Assembly (NCBI RefSeq): GCF_031143425.1 | Contig: NW_027150012.1 | Location: 62,001-126,000 of the forward strand | From: Pleurodeles waltl | Lineage: Eukaryota > Chordata > Amphibia > Caudata > Salamandridae | Direction: 5' to 3' | DNA length: 64,000 nt | Shown here: positions 49,274-60,374 of the stretch, piece after piece | How the letters are laid out: each line of letters begins with the position of its first letter | Numbering within the stretch: the first letter of the stretch is position 1 | The notes under the pieces: generated by a model | Database searches by the model: none | What the model was told of the DNA's origin: nothing | The model's input: the letters and a program-made list of their open reading frames with translations, nothing else | Made by a program: the position numbers and the translations under genes

Positions 49274-50805
49274 GTGACTTGTGTGGCTCGGACCAAGTTC
49301 TGTTACCCAGAATCCTTTGCAAACCTCAAAATTTGGCTAAAAAAACACATGTTCCTCACATTTCTGTGGCAGAAAGTTCTGGAATCTGAGAGGAGCCACA
49401 AATTTTATTCCACCCAGCGTTCCCCCACGTCTCCTGATAAAAATGATACCTCACTTGTGTGGGTAGGCCTAGCGCCCGCGACAGGAAACGCCCCAAAGCA
49501 CAACGTGGACACAGCCAAATTTTTGAAGGAAAACAGAGGTGTTTTTTGCAAAGTGCCTACCTGTAGATTTTGGCCTGTAGCTCAGCCGCCACCTAGGGAA
49601 ACCTACCAAACCTGTGCATTTCTGAAACTAGAGACCTAGGGGAATCCAAGATGGGGTGACTTGTGTGGCTCGGACCAGGTTCTGTTACCCAGAATCCTTT
49701 GCAAACCTCAAAATTTGGCTGAAAAAACACATGTTCCTCACATTTCTGTGGCAGAAAGTTCTGGAATCTGAGAGGAGCCACACATTTCCTTCCACCCAGC
49801 GTTCCCCCACGTCTCCTGGTAAAAATGATACCTCACTTGTGTGGGTAGGCCTAGCGCCCGCGACAGGAAACGCCCCAAAGCGCAACGTGGACACAGCCAC
49901 ATTTTTGAAGGAAAACAGAGGTGTTTTTTGCAATGTGCCTACCTGTAGATTTTGGCCTGTAGCTCAGCCGCCACCTAGGGAAACCTACCAAACCTGTGCA
50001 TTTCTGAAAACTAGAGACCTAGGGGAATCCAAGATGGGGTAACTTGTGTGGCTCGGACCAGGTTCTGTTACCCAGAATCCTTTGCAAACCTCAGAATTTG
50101 GCTAAAAAAACACATGTTCCTCACATTTCTGTGGCAGAAAGTTCTGGAATCTGAGAGGAGCCACAAATTTCCTTCCACCCAGCGTTCCCCCCACGTCTCC
50201 CGGTAAAAATTATATCTCACTTGTGTGGGTAGGCCTAGCGCCCGCGACAGGAAACGCCCCAAAGCGCAACGTGGACACAGCCAAATTTTTGAAGGAAAAC
50301 AGAGGTGTTTTTTGCAAAGTGCCTACCTGTAGATTTTGGCCTGTAGCTCAGCTGCCACCTAGGGAAACCTACCAAACCTGTGCATTTCTGAAAACTACAG
50401 ACCTAGGGGAATCCAAGATGGGGTGACTTGTGTGGCTCGGACCAGGTTCTGTTACCCAGAATCCTTTGCAAACCTCAAAATTTGGCTAAAAAAACACATG
50501 TTCCTCACATTTCTGTGGCAGAAAGTTCGGGAATCTGAGAGGAGCCACAAATTTCCTTCCACCCAGCGGTCCCCCACGTCTCCCGGTAAAAATGATACCT
50601 CACTTGGGTGGGTAGGCCTAGCGCCCGCGACAGGAAACGCCCCAAAGCGCAACGTGGACACAGCCACATTTTTGAAGGAAAACAGAGGTGTTTTTGGCAA
50701 TGTGCCTACCTGTAGATTTTGGCCTGTAGCTCAGCCGCCACCTAGGGAAACCTACCAAACCTGTGCATTTCTGAAAACTAGAGACCTAGGGGAATCCAAG
50801 ATGGG
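49274..50805. repeat. Four-monomer unit E-M-R-O, copy 2
   Basis: Starts: 49274 E, 49656 M, 50039 R, 50423 O. The R copy has a sixth C in the gttccccc tract near 50185-50191, giving a 384-bp monomer. The O copy has agcggtcccc and cacttgggtggg, marks shared only with the monomer at 51189, and keeps the gcaatgtgcc mark that is missing in the O copy at 48891. Confidence 0.83.
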
Positions 50806-51954
50806 GTAACTTGTGTGGCTCGGACCAGGTTCTGTTACCCAGAATCCTTTGCAAACCTCAAAATTTGGCTAAAAAAACACATGTTCCTCACATTTCTGTG
50901 GCAGAAAGTTCTGGAATCTGAGAGGAGCCACAAATTTCCTTCCACCCAGCGTTCCCCCACGTCTCCCTGTAAAAATTATACCTCACTTGTGTGGGTAGGC
51001 CTAGTGCCCGCGACAGGAAATGCCCCAAAGCGCAACGTGGACACAGCCAAATTTTTGAAGGAAAACAGAGGTGTTTTTTGCAAAGTGCCTACCTGTAGAT
51101 TTTGGCCTGTAGCTCAGCCGCCACCTAGGGAAACCTACCAAACCTGTGAATTTCTGAAAACTACAGACCTAGGGGAATCCAAGATGGGGTGACTTGTGTG
51201 GCTCGGACCAGGTTCTGTTACCCAGAATCCTTTGCAAACCTCAAAATTTGGCTAAAAAAACACATGTTCCTCACATTTCTGTGGCAGAAAGTTCTGGAAT
51301 CTGAGAGGAGCCACAAATTTCCTTCCACCCAGCGGTCCCCCACGTCTCCCGGTAAAAATGATACCTCACTTGGGTGGGTAGGCCTAGCGCCCGCGACAGG
51401 AAACGCCCCAAAGCGCAACGTGGACACAGCCACATTTTTTAAGGAAAACAGAGGTGTTTTTGGCAATGTGCCTACCTGTAGATTTTGGCCTGTAGCTCAG
51501 CCGCCACCTAGGGAAACCTACCAAACCTGTGCATTTCTGAAAACTAGAGACCTAGGGGAATCCAAGATGGGGTAACTTGTGTGGCTCGGACCAGGTTCTG
51601 TTACCCAGAATCCTTTGCAAACCTCAAAATTTGGCTAAAAAAACACATGTTCCTCACATTTCTGTGGCAGAAAGTTCTGGAATCTGAGAGGAGCCACAAA
51701 TTTCCTTCCACCCAGCGTTCCCCCACGTCTCCCTGTAAAAATTATACCTCACTTGTGTGGGTAGGCCTAGTGCCCGCGACAGGAAATGCCCCAAAGCGCA
51801 ACGTGGACACAGCCAAATTTTTGAAGGAAAACAGAGGTGTTTTTTGCAAAGTGCCTACCTGTAGATTTTGGCCTGTAGCTCAGCCGCCACCTAGGGAAAC
51901 CTACCAAACCTGTGAATTTCTGAAAACTACAGACCTAGGGGAATCCAAGATGGG
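50423..51954. repeat. Tandem two-monomer duplication (2 x 766 bp)
   Basis: The pair at 50423 and 50806 is repeated at 51189 and 51572. Marks limited to this region are agcggtcccc and cacttgggtggg in the first member and tctccctgtaaaa, cctagtgcccg and tgtgaatttc in the second. The two second members look identical by eye. The first members differ: the 51189 copy reads ttctggaatc, not ttcgggaatc, and ttttttaagg, not tttttgaagg. That pattern suggests a duplication followed by conversion or by an exchange point inside the first member. Confidence 0.85.
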
Positions 51955-53485
51955 GTGACTTGTGTGGCTCGGACCAGGTTCTGTTACCCAGAATCCTTTG
52001 CAAACCTCAAAATTTGGCTAAAAAAACACATGTTCCTCACATTTCTGTGGCAGAAAGTTCTGGAATCTGAGAGGAGCCACAAATTTCCTTCCACCCAGCG
52101 TTCCCCCACGTCTCCCGATAAAAATGATACCTCACTTGTGTGGGTAGGCCTAGCGCCCGCGACAGGAAACGCCCCAAAGCACAACGTGGACACAGCCAAA
52201 TTTTTGAAGGAAAACAGAGGTGTTTTTTGCAAAGTGCCTACCTGTAGATTTTGGCCTGTAGCTCACCTGCCACCTAGGCAAACCTACCAAACCTGTACAT
52301 TTCTGAAAACTAGAGACCTAGGGGAATCCAAGATGGGGTGACTTGTGTGGATCGGACCAGGTTCTGTTACCCAGAATCCTTTGCAAACCTCAGAATTTGG
52401 CTAAAAAAACACATGTTCCTCACATTTCTGTGGCAGAAAGTTCTGGAATCTGAGAGGAGCCACAAATTTCCTTCCACCCAGCGTTCCCCCACGTCTCCCG
52501 ATAAAAATGATACCTCACTTGTGTGGGTAGGCCTAGCGCCCGCGACAGGAAACGCCCCAAAGCGCAACGTGGACACAGCCACATTTTTTAAGGAAAACAG
52601 AGGTGTTTTTTGCAAAGTGCCTACCTGTAGATTTTGGCCTGTAGCTCAGCCGCCACCTAGGGAAACCTACCAAACCTATGCATTTCTGAAAACTAGAGAC
52701 CTAGGGGAATCCAAGATGGGGTGACTTGTGTGGCTCGGACCAGGTTCTGTTCCCCAGAATCCTTTGCAAACCTCAACATTTGGCTAAAAAAACACATGTT
52801 CCTCACATTTCTGTGGCAGAAAGTTCTGGAATCTGAGAGGAGCCACAAATTTTCTTCCACCCAGCGTTCCCCCACGTCTCCCGATAAAAATGATACCTCA
52901 CTTGTGTGGGTAGGCCTAGCGCCCGCGACAGGAAACGCCCCAAAGCGCAACGTGGACACAGCCAAATTTTTGAAGGAAAACAGTGGTGTTTTTTGCAAAG
53001 TGCCTACCTGTAGATTTTGGCCTGTAGCTCAGCCGCCACCTAGGCAAACCTACCAAACCTGTGCATTTCTGAAAACTAGAGACTTAGGGGAATCCAAGAT
53101 GGGGTGACTTGTGTGGCCCGGACCAGGTTCTGTTACCCAGAATCCTTTGCAAACCTCAGAATTTGGCTACAAAAACAAATGTTCCTAACATTTCTGTGGC
53201 AGAAAGTTCTGGAATCTGAGAGGAGCCACAAATTTCCTTCCACCCAGCGTTTCCCCACTTCTCCCGATAAAAATGACACCTCACTTGTGTGGGTAGGCGT
53301 AGCGCCCGCGACAGGAAACGCCCCAAAGCGCAACGTGGACACAGCCAAATTTTTGAAAGAAAACAGAGGTGTTTTTTGCAAAGTGCCTACCTGTAGATTT
53401 TGGCCTGTAGCTCAGCCGCCACCTAGGGAAACCTACCAAACCTGTGCATTTCTGAAACTAGAGACCTAGGGGAATCCAAGATGGG
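51955..53485. repeat. A-Q-C-D run linking duplications
   Basis: Starts: 51955 A, 52338 Q, 52721 C, 53104 D. Elsewhere in this half of the array Q is followed by L and X before C, so two monomers appear to be missing here. The D copy ends ctgaaactag, unlike other D copies except the one at 2563, and is followed by L, not Y. These two irregular joins mark the left border of the second 12-monomer segment. Confidence 0.75.
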
Positions 53486-56400
53486 GTGACTTGTGTGGCT
53501 CGGACCAGGTTCTGTTACCCAGAATCCTTTGCAAACCTCAAAATTTGGCTAAAAAAACACATGTTCCTCACATTTCTGTGGCAGAAAGTTCTGGAATCTG
53601 AGAGGAGCCACAAATTTCCTTCCACCCAGCGTTCCCCCACGCCTCCCGATAAAAATGATACCTCACTTGTGTGGGTAGGCCTAGCGCCCGCAACAGGAAA
53701 CGCCCCAAAGCGCAACGTGGACACAGCCAAATTTTTGAAGGAAAACAGAGGTGTTTTTTGCAAAGTGCCTACCTGTAGATTTTGGCCTGTAGCTCAGCCG
53801 CCACCTAGGCAAACCTACCAAACCTGTACATTTCTGAAAACTAGAGACCTAGGGGAATCCAAGATGGGGTGACTTGTGTGGCTCGGACCAGGTTCTGTTA
53901 CCCAGAATCCTTTGCAAACCTCAGAATTTGGCTAAAAAAACACATGTTCCTCACATTTCTGTGGCAGAAAGTTCTGGAATCTGAGAGGAGCCACACATTT
54001 CCTTCCACCCAGCGTTCCCCCACGTCTCCCGGTAAAAATGATACCTCACTTGTGTGGGTAGGCCTAGCGCCCGCGACAGGAAACGCCCCAAAGCGCAACG
54101 TGGACACAGCCACATTTTTGAAGGAAAACAGAGGTGTTTTTTGCAATGTGCCTACGTGTAGATTTTGGCCTGTAGCTCAGCCGCCACCTAGGGAAACCTA
54201 CCAAACCTGTGCATTTCTGAAAACTAGAGACCTAGGGGAATCCAAGATGGGGTAACTTGTGTGGCTCGGACCAGGTTCTGTTACCCAGAATCCTTTGCAA
54301 ACCTCAAAATTTGGCTAAAAAAACACATGTTCCTCACATTTCTGTGGCAGAAAGTTCTGGAATCTGAGAGGAGCCACAAATTTCCTTCCACCCAGCGTTC
54401 CCCCACGTCTCCCGGTAAAAATTATACCTCACTTGTGTGGGTAGGCCTAGCGCCCGCGACACGAAACGCCCCAAAGCGCAACGTGGACACAGCCAAATTT
54501 TTGAAGGAAAACAGAGGTGTTTTTTGCAAAGTGCCTACCTGTAGATTTTGGCCTGTAGCTCAGCTGCCACCTAGGGAAACCTACCAAACCTGTGCATTTC
54601 TGAAAACTACAGACCTAGGGGAATCCAAGATGGGGTGACTTGTGTGGCTCGGACCAGGTTCTGTTACCCAGAATCCTTTGCAAACCTCAAAATTTGGCTA
54701 AAAAAACACATGTTCCTCACATTTCTGTGGCAGAAAGTTCGGGAATCTGAGAGGAGCCACAAATTTCCTTCCACCCAGCGTTCCCCCCACGTCTCCCGGT
54801 AAAAATGATACCTCACTTGTGTGGGTAGGCCTAGCGCCCGCGACAGGAAACGCCCCAAAGCGCAACGTGGACACAGCCACATTTTTGAAGGAAAACAGAG
54901 GTGTTTTTGGCAATGTGCCTACCTGTAGATTTTGGCCTGTAGCTCAGCCGCCACCTAGGGAAACCTACCAAACCTGTGCATTTCTGAAAACTAGAGACCT
55001 AGGGGAATCCAAGATGGGGTAACTTGTGTGGCTCGGACCAGGTTCTGTTACCCAGAATCCTTTGCAAACCTCAAAATTTGGCTAAAAAAACACATGTTCC
55101 TCACATTTCTGTGGCAGAAAGTTCTGGAATCTGAGAGGAGCCACAAATTTCCTTCCACCCAGCGTTCCCCCACGTCTCCCGGTAAAAATTATACCTCACT
55201 TGTGTGGGTAGGCCTAGCGCCCGCGACAGGAAATGCCCCAAAGCGCAACGTGGACACAGCCAAATTTTTGAAGGAAAACAGAGGTGTTTTTTGCAAAGTG
55301 CCTACCTGTAGATTTTGGCCTGTAGCTCAGCCGCCACCTAGGGAAACCTACCAAACCTGTGCATTTCTGAAAACTACAGACCTAGGGGAATCCAAGATGG
55401 GGTGACTTGTGTGGCTCGGACCAGGTTCTGTTACCCAGAATCCTTTGCAAACCTCAAAATTTGGCTAAAAAAACACATGTTCCTCACATTTCTGTGGCAG
55501 AAAGTTCTGGAATCTGAGAGGAGCCACAAATTTCCTTCCACCCAGCGTTCCCCCACGTCTCCCGATAAAAATGATACCTCACTTGTGTGGGTAGGCCTAG
55601 CGCCCGCGACAGGAAACGCCCCAAAGCACAACGTGGACACAGCCAAATTTTTGAAGGAAAACAGAGGTGTTTTTTGCAAAGTGCCTACCTGTAGATTTTG
55701 GCCTGTAGCTCACCTGCCACCTAGGCAAACCTACCAAACCTGTACATTTCTGAAAACTAGAGACCTAGGGGAATCCAAGATGGGGTGACTTGTGTGGATC
55801 GGACCAGGTTCTGTTACCCAGAATCCTTTGCAAACCTCAGAATTTGGCTAAAAAAACACATGTTCCTCACATTTCTGTGGCAGAAAGTTCTGGAATCTGA
55901 GAGGAGCCACAAATTTCCTTCCACCCAGCGTTCCCCCACGTCTCCCGATAAAAATGATACCTCACTTGTGTGGGTAGGCCTAGCGCCCGCGACAGGAAAC
56001 GCCCCAAAGCGCAACGTGGACACAGCCACATTTTTTAAGGAAAACAGAGGTGTTTTTTGCAAAGTGCCTACCTGTAGATTTTGGCCTGTAGCTCAGCCGC
56101 CACCAAGGGAAACCTACCAAACCTATGCATTTCTGAAAACTAGAGACCTAGGGGAATCCAAGATGGGGTGACTTGTGTGGCTCGGACCAGGTTCTGTTAC
56201 CCAGAATCCTTTGCAAACCTCAAAATTTGGCTAAAAAAACACATGTTCCTCACATTTCTGTGGCAGAAAGTTCTGGAATCTGAGAGGAGCCACAAATTTC
56301 CTTCCACCCAGCGTTCCCCCACGCCTCCCGATAAAAATGATACCTCACTTGTGTGGGTAGGCCTAGCGCCCGCGACAGGAAACGCCCCAAAGCGCAACGT

Positions 56401-58081
56401 GGACACAGCCAAATTTTTGAAGGAAAACAGAGGTGTTTTTTGCAAAGTGCCTACCTGTAGATTTTGGCCTGTAGCTCAGCCGCCACCTAGGGAAACCTAC
56501 CAAACCTGTGCATTTCTGAAAACTAGAGACCTAGGGGAATCCAAGATGGGGTGACTTGTGTGGCTCGGACCAGGTTCTGTTACCCAGAATCCTTTGCAAA
56601 CCTCAGAATTTGGCTAAAAAAACACATGTTCCTCACATTTCTGTGGCAGAAAGTTCTGGAATCTGAGAGGAGCCACAAATTTCCTTCCACCCAGCGTTCC
56701 CCCACGTCTCCCGATAAAAATGATACCTCACTTATGTGGGTAGGCCTAGTGCCCGCGACAGGAAACGCCCCAAAGCGCAACGTGGACACAGCCAAATTTT
56801 TGAAGGAAAACAGAGGTGTTTTTTGCAAAGTGCCTACCTGTAGATTTTGGCCTGTAGCTCAGCCGCCACCTAGGGAAACCTACCAAACCTGTGCATTTCT
56901 GAAAACTAGAGACCTAGGGGAATCCAAGATGGGGTGACTTGTGTGGCTCGGACCAGGTTCTGTTCCCCAGAATCCTTTGCAAACCTCAACATTTGGCTAA
57001 AAAAACACATGTTCCTCACATTTCTGTGGCAGAAAGTTCTGGAATCTGATAGGAGCCACAAATTTTCTTCCACCCAGCGTTCCCCCACGTCTCCCGATAA
57101 AAATGATACCTCACTTGTGTGGGTAGGCCTAGCGCCCGCGACAGGAAACGCCCCAAAGCGCAACGTGGACACAGCCAAATTTTTGAAGGAAAACAGTGGT
57201 GTTTTTTGCAAAGTGCCTACCTGTAGATTTTGGCCTGTAGCTCAGCCGCCACCTAGGCAAACCTACCAAACCTGTGCATTTCTGAAAACTAGAGACCTAG
57301 GGGAATCCAAGATGGGGTGACTTGTGTGGCCCGGACCAGGTTCTGTTACCCAGAATCCTTTGCAAACCTCAGAATTTGGCTACAAAAACAAATGTTCCTA
57401 ACATTTCTGTGGCAGAAAGTTCTGGAATCTGAGAGGAGCCACAAATTTCCTTCCACCCAGCGTTTCCCCACTTCTTCCGATAAAATGACACCTCACTTGT
57501 GTGGGTAGGCGTAGCGCCCGCGACAGGAAACGCCCCAAAGCGCAACGTGGACACAGCCAAATTTTTGAAAGAAAACAGAGGTGTTTTTTTGCAAAGTGCC
57601 TACCTGTAGATTTTGGCCTGTAGCTCAGCCGCCACCTAGGGAAACCTACCAACCTGTGCATTTCTGAAAACTAGAGACCTAGGGGAATCCAAGATGGGGT
57701 GACTTGTGTGGCTCGGACCAGGTTCTGTTACCCAGAATCCTTTGCAAACCTCAAAATTTGGCTAAAAAAACACATGTTCCTCACATTTCTGTGGCAGAAA
57801 GTTCTGGAATCTGAGAGGAGCCACAAATTTCCTGCCACCCAGCGTTCCCCCACATCTCCCGATAAAAATGATACCTCACTTGTGTGGGTAGGCCTAGCGC
57901 CCGCGACAGGAAACGCCCCAAAGCGCAACGTGGACACAGCCACATTTTTGAAGGAAAACAGAGGTGTTTTTTGCAAAGTGCCTACCTGTAGATTTTGGCC
58001 TGTAGCTCAGCCGCCACCTAGGGAAACCTACCAAACCTGTGCATTTCTGAAAACTAGAGACCTAGGGGAATCCAAGATGGG
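53486..58081. repeat. 12-monomer segment L-M-N-O-P-A-Q-L-X-C-D-Y, copy 2
   Basis: Starts: 53486, 53869, 54252, 54635, 55019, 55402, 55785, 56168, 56551, 56934, 57317 and 57699, with the same types in the same order as 43147-47742, 27 monomers upstream. Private marks include cgcaacagg near 53690, gacacgaaacg near 54460, six C in the tract near 54782-54788, and ctgatagg near 57048. The D monomer (57317) has three one-base indels and begins a stretch of doubtful base quality. Confidence 0.85.
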
Positions 58082-58464
58082 GTGACTTGTGTGGCTCGGA
58101 CCAAGTTCTGTTACCCAGAATCCTTTGCAAACCTCAAAATTTGGCTAAAAAAACACATGTTCCTCACATTTCTGTGGCAGAAAGTTCTGGAATCTGAGAG
58201 GAGCCACACATTTCCTTCCACCCAGCGTTCCCCCACGTCTCCTGGTAAAAATGATACCTCACTTGTGTGGGTAGGCCTAGCGCCCGCGACAGGAAACGCC
58301 CCAAAGCGCAACGTGGACACAGCCACATTTTTGAAGGAAAACAGAGGTGTTTTTTGCAATGTGCCTACCTGTAGATTTTGGCCTGTAGCTCAGCCGCCAC
58401 CTAGGGAAACCTACCAAACCTGTGCATTTCTGAAAACTAGAGACCTAGGGGAATCCAAGATGGG
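58082..58464. repeat. Hybrid monomer E/M (first copy)
   Basis: It opens as type E (ccaagttctg, ggctaaaaaaa) and continues as type M (cacacatttcc, cctggtaaaa, gcaatgtgcc). The switch lies between about 58147 and 58208. At 47743-48507 E and M are separate neighbours, so one monomer length was lost by exchange between adjacent copies. An identical arrangement stands at 62672. Confidence 0.8.
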
Positions 58465-58846
58465 GTAACTTGTGTGGCTCGGACCAGGTTCTGTTACCCA
58501 GAATCCTTTGCAAACCTCAGAATTTGGCTAAAAAAACACATGTTCCTCACATTTCTGTGGCAGAAAGTTCTGGAATCTGAGAGGAGCCACAAATTTCCTT
58601 CCACCCAGCGTTCCCCCACGTCTCCCGGTAAAAATTATATCTCACTTGTGTGGGTAGGCCTAGCGCCCGCGACAGGAAACGCCCCAAGCGCAACGTGGAC
58701 ACAGCCAAATTTTTGAAGGAAAACAGAGGTGTTTTTTGCAAAGTGCCTACCTGTAGATTTTGGCCTGTAGCTCAGCTGCCACCTAGGGAAACCTACCAAA
58801 CCTGTGCATTTCTGAAAACTAGAGACCTAGGGGAATCCAAGATGGG
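58465..58846. repeat. Probable hybrid monomer R/O
   Basis: It is type R through gctcagctgcc (near 58771-58781) but ends actagagacc, as type O does, where R copies end actacagacc. It is followed by E, as O is at 48891-49273. One base and the monomer order support the exchange, so a point mutation plus separate deletion is possible. It also has a one-base loss in gccccaagcg near 58681. Confidence 0.6.
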
Positions 58847-59992
58847 GTGACTTGTGTGGCTCGGACCAAGTTCTGTTACCCAGAATCCTTTGCAAACCTC
58901 AAAATTTGGCTAAAAAAACACATGTTCCTCACATTTCTGTGGCAGAAAGTTCTGGAATCTGAGAGGAGCCACAAATTTTATTCCACCCAGCGTTCCCCCA
59001 CGTCTCCTGATAAAAATGATACCTCACTTGTGTGGGTAGGCCTAGCGCCCGCGACAGGAAACGCCCAAAGCACAACGTGGACACAGCCAAATTTTTGAAG
59101 GAAAACAGAGGTGTTTTTTGCAAAGTGCCTACCTGTAGATTTTGGCCTGTAGCTCAGCCGCCACCTAGGGAAACCTACCAAACCTGTGCATTTCTGAAAC
59201 TAGAGACCTAGGGAATCCAAGATGGGGTGACTTGTGTGGCTCGGACCAGGTTCTGTTACCCAGAATCCTTTGCAAACCTCAAAATTTGGCTGAAAAAACA
59301 CATGTTCCTCACATTTCTGTGGCAGAAAGTTCTGGAATCTGAGAGGAGCCACACATTTCCTTCCACCCAGCGTTCCCCCACGTCTCCTGGTAAAAATGAT
59401 ACCTCACTTGTGTGGGTAGGCCTAGCGCCCGCGACAGGAAACGCCCCAAAGCGCAACGTGGACACAGCCACATTTTTGAAGGAAAACAGAGGTGTTTTTT
59501 GCAATGTGCCTACCTGTAGATTTTGGCCTGTAGCTCAGCCGCCACCTAGGGAAACCTACCAAACCTGTGCATTTCTGAAAACTAGAGACCTAGGGGAATC
59601 CAAGATGGGGTAACTTGTGTGGCTCGGACCAGGTTCTGTTACCCAGAATCCTTTGCAAACCTCAGAATTTGGCTAAAAAAAACACATGTTCCTCACATTT
59701 CTGTGGCAGAAAGTTCTGGAATCTGAGAGGAGCCACAAATTTCCTTCCCCCAGCGTTCCCCCACGTCTCCCGGTAAAAATTATATCTCACTTGTGTGGGT
59801 AGGCCTAGCGCCCGCGACAGGAAACGCCCCAAAGCGCAACGTGGACACAGCCAAATTTTTGAAGGAAAACAGAGGTGTTTTTTGCAAAGTGCCTACCTGT
59901 AGATTTTGGCCTGTAGCTCAGCTGCCACCTAGGGAAACCTACCAAACCTGTGCATTTCTGAAAACTACAGACCTAGGGGAATCCAAGATGGG

Positions 59993-60374
59993 GTGACTTG
60001 TGTGGCTCGGACCAGGTTCTGTTACCCAGAATCCTTTGCAAACCTCAAAATTTGGCTAAAAAAACACATGTTCCTCACTTTTCTGTGGCAGAAAGTTCGG
60101 GAATCTGAGAGGAGCCACAAATTTCCTTCCACCCAGCGTTCCCCACGTCTCCCGGTAAAAATGATACCTCACTTGTGTGGGTAGGCCTAGCGCCCGCGAC
60201 AGGAAACGCCCCAAAGCGCAACGTGGACACAGCCAAATTTTTGAAGGAAAACAGAGGTGTTTTTTGCAAAGTGCCTACCTGTAGATTTTGGCCTGTAGCT
60301 CACCTGCCACCTAGGCAAACCTACCAAACCTGTACATTTCTGAAAACTAGAGACCTAGGGGAATCCAAGATGGG
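59993..60374. repeat. Hybrid monomer O/A
   Basis: The left part is O (ttcgggaatc, cggtaaaaatgatacc, agcgcaac). The right part is A (caaattttt, gctcacctgcc, gtacattt), and Q follows as it follows A elsewhere. The switch lies between about 60220 and 60236. Normally O, P and A are three monomers, so two are missing. It lies inside the stretch of suspicious indels, so a mis-join in assembly is a real alternative. Confidence 0.65.

Larger units (their letters stand above)
55785..60374. repeat. 12-monomer unit starting with Q, copy 1
   Basis: Starts: 55785 Q, 56168 L, 56551 X, 56934 C, 57317 D, 57699 Y, 58082 E/M hybrid, 58465 R/O hybrid, 58847 E, 59227 M, 59610 R, 59993 O/A hybrid. Length is 4590 bp, six short of 12 x 383, partly from indels that look like sequence errors. 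It overlaps the segment at 53486-58081 because the two patterns share the Q-L-X-C-D-Y run. Q follows again at 60375. The parental order is visible at 45445-50805, where E, M, R and O are separate monomers. Confidence 0.8.
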
